From Neobacillus fumarioli NBRC 102428 (GTDB lineage Bacteria; Bacillota; Bacilli; Bacillales; Cytobacillaceae), in the NCBI RefSeq assembly GCF_001591485.1, contig NZ_BCUZ01000023.1, positions 1 through 33,658 of the forward strand: 33,658 nucleotides of DNA, written 5' to 3'. Position numbers and translations under genes: made by a program. Below, in pieces: positions 1 through 7,069 of the stretch; the stretch's first letter is position 1; each line of letters begins with the position of its first letter. A model generated the notes under the pieces. That model was given only the letters and a program-made list of their open reading frames with translations, had not been told where the DNA came from and did no database searches.

Positions 1-20
1 CAAAAAGGAGATGACCTTAA

Positions 21-368
21 ATGGCCGTTAATTTGTATGATTCCGCGTATGCGTTAGAAACAGCAATCCGCCAAAGTAATGAGTTTTTAAATTTGAAAAA
101 CAGTTACGATGAAGTAAATGCCGATCCGGCTGCGAAACAAATGTTTGATCAGTTTCGGCAAATTCAGATCAATCTTCAGCAGAAACAAATGATGGGTGAA
201 GATATTTCCGAAACAGAAATTCGAGAGGCCCAATCCGTTATAGCAGTCGTTCAACAAAATGGGAAAATTTCACGATTAATGGAGGCAGAACAGCGCATGA
301 ACATGATGATTGGCGAATTAAACCAAGTCATCATGAAGCCGTTAGCTGACCTATACGGACAATTATAA
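21..368 (+). CDS. yheA: YlbF/YmcA-family protein YheA
   Basis: Encodes a 115-residue, all-helical, charged cytoplasmic protein with no signal peptide or membrane segment. Its pattern (N-terminal YDSAYALETAIRQS, then a Q-rich amphipathic helix around residues 45-60 and a C-terminal helix with GELNQVI) matches the small YlbF/YmcA/YheA family of Bacillaceae. Members YlbF and YmcA form, with YaaT, a complex that affects RNase Y and Spo0A phosphorylation. YheA itself has no established role, so only the family is assigned. The ATG is preceded by AAGGAGATGA at a normal distance near the window edge, so this is the true start. The family length is about 115-120 residues, so the gene is intact. It precedes yhaX as in B. 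subtilis, with a separate promoter candidate between them. Confidence 0.9.
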   Translation: MAVNLYDSAYALETAIRQSNEFLNLKNSYDEVNADPAAKQMFDQFRQIQINLQQKQMMGEDISETEIREAQSVIAVVQQNGKISRLMEAEQRMNMMIGELNQVIMKPLADLYGQL

Positions 369-375
369 GCCACTT

Positions 376-403
376 TTGATTCTAAAGCCTCCTGTTCTAT
401 AAA
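376..403 (+). promoter_or_regulatory. candidate SigA promoter of yhaX
   Basis: TTGATT at 376-381 and TATAAA at 398-403 are separated by 16 bp, a good vegetative promoter pattern placed 60 bp ahead of the yhaX start. Seen in sequence only; the start site is not known. Confidence 0.45.
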
Positions 404-463
404 TGAGTGAAATATCATAAAAGTGATATAAGGAGAATCTCACCAAGAACAGGGGGCAACAAC

Positions 464-1333
464 ATGATTTATCGATTGCTGGCATTAAATATTGATGGCA
501 CGCTTCTTCAGTCGAATGGAAGGCTTCATAAAGCAACTAAGGAAGCCATTGAATATGTACAGCAAAAAGGAATCTATGTCACACTTGTTACATCAAGAAG
601 CTTCCCGACAGCCAAAAGAACAGCCAAAGCATTAAAAATCAAATCTCCGCTCATTACCCACCAAGGCGCCCTAGTAGCAAGTGCCGAGGACAAAACCATT
701 TATGTCAAAAGAATTAGTGAGAACATAACCTATGATACAATCCGCTTTCTCGAGTCGTTCCCATGCCAAATCCGTCTTGTCCATGAGAAGTTTTCGTTAG
801 CCAATAAGTTTAAGCATCAGCATAATCTGTTAGGGAGGACCACGGTCACTCCCGGAGAGCCCATGTTCTATTCCCAGCAGTTTGTTTCCTCTCTAACTGA
901 ATATTTACATGATCAGCCAGTTGCACCGCCGAAATTGGAAGTGTATTTTGAAGAAAAACGTGATTTAGACGATGCGAAAAAAGCACTCGAAAGCATGTTT
1001 ATCGAAATTGAAACAATCCAAGTAAATGAATTAAGAATGGATATTGTTCCTGCAGGCGTTTCAAAGCTGGCTGGCCTGACCTATCTAGGGGACCTGCTTG
1101 GATTTGATCTAAAAGAAATGGTGTATATTGGTGACAGCCTTGATGACATACCTTTAATCGAAGCGGCTGGTCTTGGCGTATCCATGTGGAACGCACCTTA
1201 TGAGGTGAAAAAAGCATCAGACTGGGTAACAAGATCGGAAAATGAACAGGGTGTGGCCTATATGGTGAAAGAACACTTTAGAAAGCAGCAGCCGATTGAG
1301 TTTTTAAGAAAGATGAAAATTATCAAACATTAA
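464..1333 (+). CDS. yhaX: HAD-superfamily (Cof-type) hydrolase-like protein YhaX, nucleophile Asp replaced by Asn
   Basis: Cytoplasmic 289-residue protein of the Cof/HAD-IIB branch, whose members are sugar-phosphate or flavin-phosphate phosphatases. The start at 464 follows AGGGGG (451-456) at 7 nt; an upstream in-frame ATG at 407 has no SD. HAD motif II (TLVTSR, about residues 43-48), the motif III Lys (GVSKLAGL) and motif IV (GDSLDDIPL) are intact, with a cap domain between II and III. Motif I reads LALNIDGTLL: the first Asp, which is the phosphoryl-accepting nucleophile in active HADs, is Asn9, while Asp11 is kept. The protein may therefore bind phosphate esters without normal turnover, or the change may be a family trait. 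It lies beside hemZ as in B. subtilis. Substrate unknown. Confidence 0.88.
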   Translation: MIYRLLALNIDGTLLQSNGRLHKATKEAIEYVQQKGIYVTLVTSRSFPTAKRTAKALKIKSPLITHQGALVASAEDKTIYVKRISENITYDTIRFLESFPCQIRLVHEKFSLANKFKHQHNLLGRTTVTPGEPMFYSQQFVSSLTEYLHDQPVAPPKLEVYFEEKRDLDDAKKALESMFIEIETIQVNELRMDIVPAGVSKLAGLTYLGDLLGFDLKEMVYIGDSLDDIPLIEAAGLGVSMWNAPYEVKKASDWVTRSENEQGVAYMVKEHFRKQQPIEFLRKMKIIKH

Positions 1334-1342
1334 TTTATTTCA

Positions 1343-1379
1343 AGATATCTTAGGATTCTGTCCTAGATATCTTTTTTTT
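1343..1379 (+). terminator. rho-independent terminator after yhaX
   Basis: AGATATCTTAGGA (1343-1355) pairs with TCCTAGATATCT (1361-1372) with one bulged T, followed by a run of eight T. It separates yhaX from hemZ. Confidence 0.85.
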
Positions 1380-1403
1380 GTTTAGTAAATGATTCCCATT
1401 ATA

Positions 1404-1432
1404 TTGACCTTATTTTGTTGATTTTGTACACT
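1404..1432 (+). promoter_or_regulatory. candidate SigA promoter of hemZ
   Basis: TTGACC at 1404-1409 and TACACT at 1427-1432 have 17-bp spacing and sit between the yhaX terminator and the hemZ start. Prediction from consensus only. Confidence 0.4.
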
Positions 1433-1466
1433 TAAGGAAGTTTATTTTAAAGAGAGTGATTTTATT

Positions 1467-2981
1467 TTGAGAATTTCGATTGTTGGATTGGAAGATGACA
1501 GATTTACGCGTCCATTAGAACTTATTGCTAATTTATTTTTTGAAGAATCTAAAGTTTTTATAGAAGGTAGTAAAGAAGCAGATGTACAAATAAATTTTAC
1601 TCTAAAGGATTTGGAGAGTGCAGTTCGGGTTTCAGCTGAACTCAAAGACACGAATGGTAATATTCAATTCTCTGAATATCAAAAAGAGCTCAAACCGTAC
1701 CATTCGGAAAAAGAATACTTCAAGCAAATAAAAAATGCTGTTTCGCATGTGTATTTAACGGTTCTTCAAGATTGGACGGGGATGATCCAAAAATGGGGGA
1801 TTCTGACAGGGGTTAGACCGACAAAGCTGCTTCATAAGAAAATTCAGGAGGGTGTTCCGCCGGAAATTGCCCACCGCGAGCTGAAAGAAGAATACTTAAT
1901 TAGTGATGAGAAAATTGAATTGATGCAGCAAATTGTCGATCGCCAGCTGGCCGTTATTCCAGACCTTTATTCACTGCAAAAGGAAGTCAGCATTTATATC
2001 GGCATACCGTTCTGCCCGACAAAATGTGCCTATTGCACCTTCCCAGCCTATGCCATTAATGGCCGCCAAGGTTCGGTTGATTCCTTCTTAGGCGGACTTC
2101 ATTACGAAATGAGGCAGATTGGGGAATGGCTGAAGAAAAAGGGAATCAAGATTACCACTGTTTACTATGGAGGAGGCACGCCGACAAGCATCACTGCTGA
2201 AGAAATGGATATGCTGTATGAAGAAATGTATACATCATTCCCTGATGTCAAAAACATACGGGAAATTACCGTGGAAGCCGGCCGCCCCGATACGATTACA
2301 CGGGAAAAACTAGAGGTATTGAAGAAGTGGAATATTGACCGGATCAGCATTAATCCGCAATCTTATACACAAGAAACTCTAAAAGCAATCGGCAGACACC
2401 ATACAGTAACAGAAACAATTGAAAAATATCAATTGGCAAGAAGTATGGGGATGAATAACATTAATATGGATTTAATTATCGGCCTCCCAGGCGAGGGAAC
2501 ACAAGAATTTGCCCATTCGTTGGCCGAAACGGAAAAATTAATGCCGGAATCGCTGACCGTTCACACATTGTCATTCAAGAGGGCATCCGAGATGACCAAA
2601 AACAAAGAAAAGTATAAAGTAGCTGACCGCACGGAAGTAGAACACATGATGGAGCTTGCGCAAAACTGGACAGCTGCCCGTGGTTATGTTCCATACTATT
2701 TATACCGACAAAAAAATATTCTTGGAAATCTTGAAAATGTCGGCTATGCACTCCCAAATCAAGAAAGTCTTTATAATATCATTATTATGGAAGAAACTCA
2801 AACCATTATCGGTCTTGGCTGTGGCGCTTCTAGCAAGTTTATCGATCCAGTGACAGGCAAAATCACGCACTTTGCCAATCCAAAAGATCCAAAATCTTAT
2901 AATGAAAACTTTAAAGCTTATACAGATAAAAAAATAAATATTTTGGAAGAACTATTTTCCGAAAAAGGATCCCCTGCTTGA
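1467..2981 (+). CDS. hemZ: radical-SAM coproporphyrinogen III dehydrogenase-like protein HemZ
   Basis: A 504-residue radical-SAM enzyme of the HemN/HemZ family. The 4Fe-4S/SAM motif CxxxCxxC is present as CPTKCAYC at Cys183, Cys187 and Cys190, followed by the GGGTPTS loop and the HEMN-like VEAGRPDT and SINPQS segments of the TIM barrel. The N-terminal 170 residues form the extra domain typical of HemZ and not of short HemN proteins, and the length matches B. subtilis HemZ. Expected role: anaerobic, SAM-dependent oxidation of coproporphyrinogen III, although how HemZ fits the Gram-positive coproporphyrin route is not settled. Start is TTG at 1467 behind AAGAGAGTGAT. The stop codon lies inside the terminator stem. 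Because hemY is missing near hemH here, this enzyme's contribution is of interest. Confidence 0.92.
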   Translation: MRISIVGLEDDRFTRPLELIANLFFEESKVFIEGSKEADVQINFTLKDLESAVRVSAELKDTNGNIQFSEYQKELKPYHSEKEYFKQIKNAVSHVYLTVLQDWTGMIQKWGILTGVRPTKLLHKKIQEGVPPEIAHRELKEEYLISDEKIELMQQIVDRQLAVIPDLYSLQKEVSIYIGIPFCPTKCAYCTFPAYAINGRQGSVDSFLGGLHYEMRQIGEWLKKKGIKITTVYYGGGTPTSITAEEMDMLYEEMYTSFPDVKNIREITVEAGRPDTITREKLEVLKKWNIDRISINPQSYTQETLKAIGRHHTVTETIEKYQLARSMGMNNINMDLIIGLPGEGTQEFAHSLAETEKLMPESLTVHTLSFKRASEMTKNKEKYKVADRTEVEHMMELAQNWTAARGYVPYYLYRQKNILGNLENVGYALPNQESLYNIIIMEETQTIIGLGCGASSKFIDPVTGKITHFANPKDPKSYNENFKAYTDKKINILEELFSEKGSPA

Positions 2982-3000
2982 TTTTAAGCAGGGGTTTTTT
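2971..3000 (+). terminator. terminator overlapping the hemZ stop codon
   Basis: CCCCTGCTT (2971-2979) pairs with AAGCAGGGG (2986-2994), then six T. The TGA stop (2979-2981) begins within the left arm. Confidence 0.92.
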
Positions 3001-3280
3001 GGGCACCTATTTGGATATGCAGAAAATTATAATTCAAATTTTTACGATTTCACTAATAAAAGGGAGAAATCTGCAGATATTTTTCTAAAATTCGCTGCTA
3101 AAAAGTGAAAATCCGTCGATAAGATCGATTTTATTCTTTACAGGCTTAGGAAAAGTAGCAAAATTTATGGAAATAGTCATACTCTTTAAAGGATATTTCC
3201 AGCGAAATGTCGAATATTTTATGATGTGGCACCATAGATTGCTTAAAGGATGAAACGTTTTCAATTGGAGGGATTTCGAG
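3001..3280. other. AT-rich gap upstream of the acyl-CoA ligase
   Basis: No coding frame with an SD was seen. It holds a 7-bp inverted repeat GGAAATA (3169-3175)/TATTTCC (3194-3200) and a near-cre palindrome TGAAACGTTTTCA (3251-3263), one base shorter than the CcpA consensus. The SD GGAGGG of the next gene is at 3267-3272. No convincing promoter was recognised. Confidence 0.5.
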
Positions 3281-4894
3281 ATGATGCAGACGCCTTTAAC
3301 GTTGACACAAATGATGAAACGGGCAGAACAATTTTTTCCAAAGAAACAAGTCGTATCAAGAACCGCAAATAGGATTCACCGATTCACCTACAAACAAATA
3401 GCCGAAAGAACAAGACGACTTGCAGACAGTCTTAGCAAGTTAGGAGTTACAAAAAGTGACAAGGTCGGAACATTGGCTTGGAACCACCACCGTCATTTGG
3501 AAGCTTATTTCGCCATTCCTTGTATGGGAGCAGTTTTGCATACCATCAACATCAGGCTTTCACCTCAACACATTTCTTACATTATCAATCATGCCGAGGA
3601 CAAAGTTCTATTAGTTGATCCTGATCTGATCCCAATACTTGAACAATGCGCACCCGAATTAAAAACTGTACAGGCTTACATTATTATGACGGATGAAGAC
3701 GATGTGCCGGAAACTACGCTGTCGCCAGTCTATCAATATGAAAAACTGCTGCAAGAAGCCAATCCTGAATATCAATATCCTAAAGATTTGAATGAAAATG
3801 ACCCGGCTGGGATGTGCTATACTTCGGCTACCACCGGTAATCCAAAGGGAGTCATATATACGCATCGCGGAATCGTTCTTCACAGTTTGGCAATGGGGCT
3901 TGCGGATACTGCAGCGATTAGTGAAAAGGACGTTGCCTTAACAGTTGTTCCGATGTTTCATGTCAATGCATGGGGAATGCCGTTTGCCGGTGTATGGTTT
4001 GGCACTACTTTAGTGCTTCCGGGACCGAATTTCACCCCCAAATTGCTGGCTCAATTAATCGAGCAGGAACGGGTTACCATTACAAGCGGCGTCCCGACGA
4101 TTTGGCTTGGCCTGCTGAAAGAATTGGAAGAAGGTTCATACGACCTAAGCAGCCTAAGAGGAATTTTATGCGGTGGGTCTGCAGCGCCAAAAGGAATGAT
4201 CAAAACCTTTGAACAAAAATACAAAATTCCTTTCTTGCATGCATACGGGATGACAGAAACAAGCCCGCTTGCGCTCTTTTCCTCTTTAAAGAGCTACCAG
4301 GAAGAACTAGATTATGAGGATCGCTTGGAGCTACGAGCAAAGCAGGGAATCCTTGTTCCGGGGCTGGAAATGAAAATCATCGGCCAAAATGGCGAGGTTA
4401 CATGGAATGGCAAGGAAATGGGTGAATTATGCCTCAGAGGGCCGTGGATTGCTTCCGAATATTATAAGGATGATCGGTCAAAAGACGCCTTTCATGACGG
4501 CTGGCTCCATACCGGGGACGTTGTGACGATTGATGAAGAAGGCTTTGTGAAAATTGTCGACCGGACAAAGGATGTAATTAAAAGCGGAGGCGAATGGATT
4601 TCTTCCGTTGATTTGGAAAACGCGTTAATGGCACATGAAGCCGTGTTTGAAGCAGCGGTCGTCGCTGTCCCCCATGAACGTTGGCAAGAGCGGCCTGTTG
4701 CGTGTGTAGTTTTAAAGGAAGCCTATAAAGACAAAACAACGAAAGAAGAACTGCTAGATTACTTAAAACCACAGTTTGCAAAATGGTGGATCCCGGATGA
4801 AATCTTATTCCTAGAGGCAATCCCCAAAACTTCTGTAGGTAAATTCTTGAAAATGGCATTAAGGGAACAAATTCAAAATGAAGTTCTAAAATAA
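3281..4894 (+). CDS. AMP-forming fatty-acid--CoA ligase (AlkK/DmdB-like)
   Basis: A 537-residue member of the ANL adenylate-forming superfamily, cytoplasmic, expected to activate a medium- or long-chain acid to its CoA thioester using ATP. The P-loop is YTSATTGNPKG beginning at Tyr180; most relatives have SGTTG, so one Gly is Ala here. Other core motifs are present: YGMTETSP, the LHTGDVV adenylation motif, DRTKDVIKSGGEWIS hinge region and the C-terminal PKTSVGKF with the catalytic Lys. The pattern LELRAKQG before the hinge resembles AlkK-type medium-chain and DmdB-type ligases more than LcfA. ATG at 3281 (or 3284) follows GGAGGG. It stands between two terminators and is followed by an enoyl-CoA hydratase, suggesting a degradation role. 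No FadR box was found upstream. Exact substrate unknown. Confidence 0.85.
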   Translation: MMQTPLTLTQMMKRAEQFFPKKQVVSRTANRIHRFTYKQIAERTRRLADSLSKLGVTKSDKVGTLAWNHHRHLEAYFAIPCMGAVLHTINIRLSPQHISYIINHAEDKVLLVDPDLIPILEQCAPELKTVQAYIIMTDEDDVPETTLSPVYQYEKLLQEANPEYQYPKDLNENDPAGMCYTSATTGNPKGVIYTHRGIVLHSLAMGLADTAAISEKDVALTVVPMFHVNAWGMPFAGVWFGTTLVLPGPNFTPKLLAQLIEQERVTITSGVPTIWLGLLKELEEGSYDLSSLRGILCGGSAAPKGMIKTFEQKYKIPFLHAYGMTETSPLALFSSLKSYQEELDYEDRLELRAKQGILVPGLEMKIIGQNGEVTWNGKEMGELCLRGPWIASEYYKDDRSKDAFHDGWLHTGDVVTIDEEGFVKIVDRTKDVIKSGGEWISSVDLENALMAHEAVFEAAVVAVPHERWQERPVACVVLKEAYKDKTTKEELLDYLKPQFAKWWIPDEILFLEAIPKTSVGKFLKMALREQIQNEVLK

Positions 4895-4904
4895 AATCGA
4901 TATG

Positions 4905-4934
4905 AAGGGCAAAGGATGTTTCTTTGTCCTTTTT
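4905..4934 (+). terminator. terminator after the acyl-CoA ligase
   Basis: AAGGGCAAAG (4905-4914) pairs with CTTTGTCCTT (4922-4931), with one G-U pair, and runs into a T stretch. Confidence 0.8.
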
Positions 4935-4963
4935 GATGAAAATTCAATATATTAGGAAAATTA

Positions 4964-4993
4964 TTGTGAAATCCCTTACTCTTCCGATATAAT
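4964..4993 (+). promoter_or_regulatory. SigA promoter of yhaR
   Basis: TTGTGA at 4964-4969 and a perfect TATAAT at 4988-4993 with 18-bp spacing. The predicted transcript start, about 5000, would truncate the first SD (GGAGG, 4999-5003) and favours the ATG at 5026. Confidence 0.65.
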
Positions 4994-5025
4994 AGAGTGG
5001 AGGATAGAATATGGGAGGGGTTGGC

Positions 5026-5817
5026 ATGGAAGCCAATTTTGTAACGGATAAGGTAAATATGATGGTAGAAGGCAGGGTGGCTACGATTGAAATAAATCGG
5101 CCTGAAAGCTTGAATGCCATGGACGTCGATGTCATTAAAGGACTCGTCAGCAATTTAAAAGAAATCAGCGAATCCGATGAGGTGGATCTTGTCGTCTTAA
5201 CTGGAAAAGGCAGAGCTTTTTCCTCGGGAGGTGATATCAAAACCATGCTGTCGAATTCGGATGAGGGTGAGTTCTCGCCGGTAATGGATTCAATCAGCGA
5301 GCTGATTGTGACACTTTACAGCATGCCCAAACTTACAATCAGTGCCGTCTCCGGTGCGGCAGCAGGTCTTGGATTCAGCTTGGCTCTGGCGACAGACTAT
5401 ATCCTTGCCGATCAATCTAGCAAACTAGCAATGAACTTTATTGGGATCGGGTTAATTCCTGACGGCGGGGCCCACTTCTTTTTAGAAAAGAAATTAGGAG
5501 AAACAAAAGCAAAACAGCTCATCTGGGACGGAAAAATGATGAGCGCCGACGAAGCGTTTGCCCTTGGACTCATCCAGGAAGTAGCGGAAGGGGACATTCA
5601 AGAAGCATTACATAAACGAATAGAAGATTGGTTAAGCCGCCCGGTTCAGGCGATGATCAAAACGAAAAAGATTCTTGCCGAAAAGAACCGCCCGCAACTT
5701 TTGAAAATTCTAGAACTGGAGAAACAAGGACAAGGGAAAATGCGGAAAACACAAGACCATCAAGAAGGAATCAGAGCATTTCTTGAAAAAAGGAAACCGC
5801 ATTTTATTGGGAGATAA
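5026..5817 (+). CDS. yhaR: enoyl-CoA hydratase/isomerase-family protein YhaR
   Basis: Crotonase-fold protein of 263 residues, acting on acyl-CoA thioesters in the cytoplasm. The oxyanion-hole segments are visible: AFSSGGDIKTML and SAVSGAAAGLGFSLALATD, followed by FIGIGLIPDGGAHFFL. The PDGG form at the second catalytic position is common in PaaG-like and other non-classical crotonases, so the precise reaction (hydration or isomerisation) is uncertain. Two in-frame starts each have GGAGG at 7 nt: 5011 and 5026. I chose 5026 because the TATAAT at 4988-4993 would start the mRNA at about 5000, on top of the first SD. The gene stands alone, convergent with yhzD across a shared terminator, as in the B. 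subtilis yhaR neighbourhood. Confidence 0.88.
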   Translation: MEANFVTDKVNMMVEGRVATIEINRPESLNAMDVDVIKGLVSNLKEISESDEVDLVVLTGKGRAFSSGGDIKTMLSNSDEGEFSPVMDSISELIVTLYSMPKLTISAVSGAAAGLGFSLALATDYILADQSSKLAMNFIGIGLIPDGGAHFFLEKKLGETKAKQLIWDGKMMSADEAFALGLIQEVAEGDIQEALHKRIEDWLSRPVQAMIKTKKILAEKNRPQLLKILELEKQGQGKMRKTQDHQEGIRAFLEKRKPHFIGR

Positions 5818-5821
5818 CAAT

Positions 5822-5856
5822 AAAATAAAGAAGCCGATCTTGGCTTCTTTATTTTT
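5822..5856. terminator. bidirectional terminator between yhaR and yhzD
   Basis: A perfect 14-bp inverted repeat, AAAATAAAGAAGCC (5822-5835) with GGCTTCTTTATTTT (5842-5855), with A and T tails on each side, serving both convergent genes. Confidence 0.92.
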
Positions 5857-5859
5857 AAC

Positions 5860-6045
5860 CTACGGATGAAAGAGTAATAGTTTTCCGCTAGGAGAAATGC
5901 AGCGATGGGTTTTTTCCAATAAGTTTTTTTCTTCCAATATTTGTTCGCCCTGCTTCTTGGCAGCATCATCATTCTCAGCTTGGAAGGCTTCATCCAATAG
6001 CTTTTCTCCATTTGCTTCAAAGGCTGTTAATTTATACGTTTTCAC
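5860..6045 (-). CDS. yhzD: small YhzD-like protein
   Basis: A 61-residue soluble acidic protein beginning MKTYKLTAFEANGEKLLDE and ending KTHRCISPSGKLLLFHP. This matches the YhzD-like family of Bacillaceae, a single small domain of unknown function. The GTG start at 6045 follows AAGGAGGATT at about 8 nt, a strong SD, and the ORF ends just before the shared terminator, so it is a real gene despite its size. It is divergent from yhaQ. No function can be inferred. Confidence 0.8.
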   Translation of the reverse strand: MKTYKLTAFEANGEKLLDEAFQAENDDAAKKQGEQILEEKNLLEKTHRCISPSGKLLLFHP

Positions 6046-6104
6046 CCCATAATCCTCCTTAAAAAATGATAGCTATTATTATTTTCCCATAATTCCTACA
6101 ATTA

Positions 6105-6131
6105 TGCAAAATAAAATGAAACTGTTTTGCA
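6105..6131. repeat. inverted repeat in the yhzD-yhaQ divergent region
   Basis: TGCAAAA (6105-6111) and TTTTGCA (6125-6131) form a perfect 7-bp inverted repeat with a 13-nt centre, about 40 bp before the yhaQ start. It could be an operator for the yhaQP exporter; no regulator is assignable. Confidence 0.35.
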
Positions 6132-6169
6132 ACCATAACGTACTAATATTTAGAGAGGAGTGATGATTC

Positions 6170-7069
6170 ATGGTTCTAATGCTTGATCATGTAACAAAGC
6201 GTTTCGGGACATTTACAGCTGTTAATGATTTATCTTTAACGATTCCTGAACACGAAATGTTTGGCTTTTTAGGAGCAAATGGAGCAGGCAAAACGACAAC
6301 ATTTCGAATGGTTCTTGGGCTGCTCGATCCGAGCGATGGAACAATAACTTGGAAAGGAAAGCGGCTTGATTATTCCACCAGCCATCTTATCGGCTATCTG
6401 CCAGAAGAACGAGGACTTTACCCTAAACTGAAGGTACGCGACCAAATTGTCTATTTAGCGAGATTAAGAGGGATGAGAAAACAAGAAGCATTGAAGGAGT
6501 TGGCCTATTGGCTCGAGCGGTTTAAGGTTCCAGAATATGAGAATAAGAGGGTAGAAGAACTATCCAAAGGAAACCAACAGAAAATCCAATTCATTGCCGC
6601 CTGTATACATAAACCGGAGTTATTGATTTTAGATGAGCCATTTAGCGGGCTTGATCCGATCAATGTCGAACTGTTAAAGGCAGCAGTCTTAATGCTGAAA
6701 GAACAGGGAACGACAATCGTGTTTTCCAGTCACCAAATGCATCATGTGGAGGAAATGTGTGAGCATTTATGTATTTTGCATCGCGGTAAACCGGTTGTTC
6801 AAGGAGGCTTAAGAGAGATTAAGAGGGCATTTGGGAAAAAGAATCTCATCATACATGCAGATTTTCGGCTTGATTTCCTGAAAAACTTTCCTGGAGTTGT
6901 AAAAGCAAAAACTACGATGGAAGGAATAGAATTACAAATTTCCGGAGAACAAACAGCAGAAGACATTTTAAAGGATATTGTCGGCCGCGGCTTCATCCGC
7001 AAATTTGCCCTTGAAGAAGCATCGCTAAATGATATTTTTATTGAGAAGGTAGGTGACTCCTTTGAATAA
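6170..7069 (+). CDS. yhaQ: ABC transporter ATP-binding protein YhaQ
   Basis: A 299-residue nucleotide-binding subunit of a NatA-like ABC-2 exporter. Walker A is GANGAGKTT (residues 35-43), the signature is LSKGN, Walker B is LLILDEP, followed by the D-loop SGLDP and H-loop SSHQ. The C-terminal 80 residues are the accessory domain found in drug and sodium exporters of this type. ATG at 6170 follows GAGAGGAGTGAT. It overlaps the beginning of yhaP, so the two are translationally coupled and form one transporter at the membrane. The family relatives NatAB export sodium and others export peptides or antibiotics; the substrate here is unknown. It is divergent from yhzD, with an inverted repeat in the promoter region. 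Confidence 0.92.
   Translation: MVLMLDHVTKRFGTFTAVNDLSLTIPEHEMFGFLGANGAGKTTTFRMVLGLLDPSDGTITWKGKRLDYSTSHLIGYLPEERGLYPKLKVRDQIVYLARLRGMRKQEALKELAYWLERFKVPEYENKRVEELSKGNQQKIQFIAACIHKPELLILDEPFSGLDPINVELLKAAVLMLKEQGTTIVFSSHQMHHVEEMCEHLCILHRGKPVVQGGLREIKRAFGKKNLIIHADFRLDFLKNFPGVVKAKTTMEGIELQISGEQTAEDILKDIVGRGFIRKFALEEASLNDIFIEKVGDSFE

Noticed and set aside
3251-3263. TGAAACGTTTTCA as a true cre (CcpA) site
   Set aside because: The left half is one base short of the consensus spacing, so it is noted only as near-cre.
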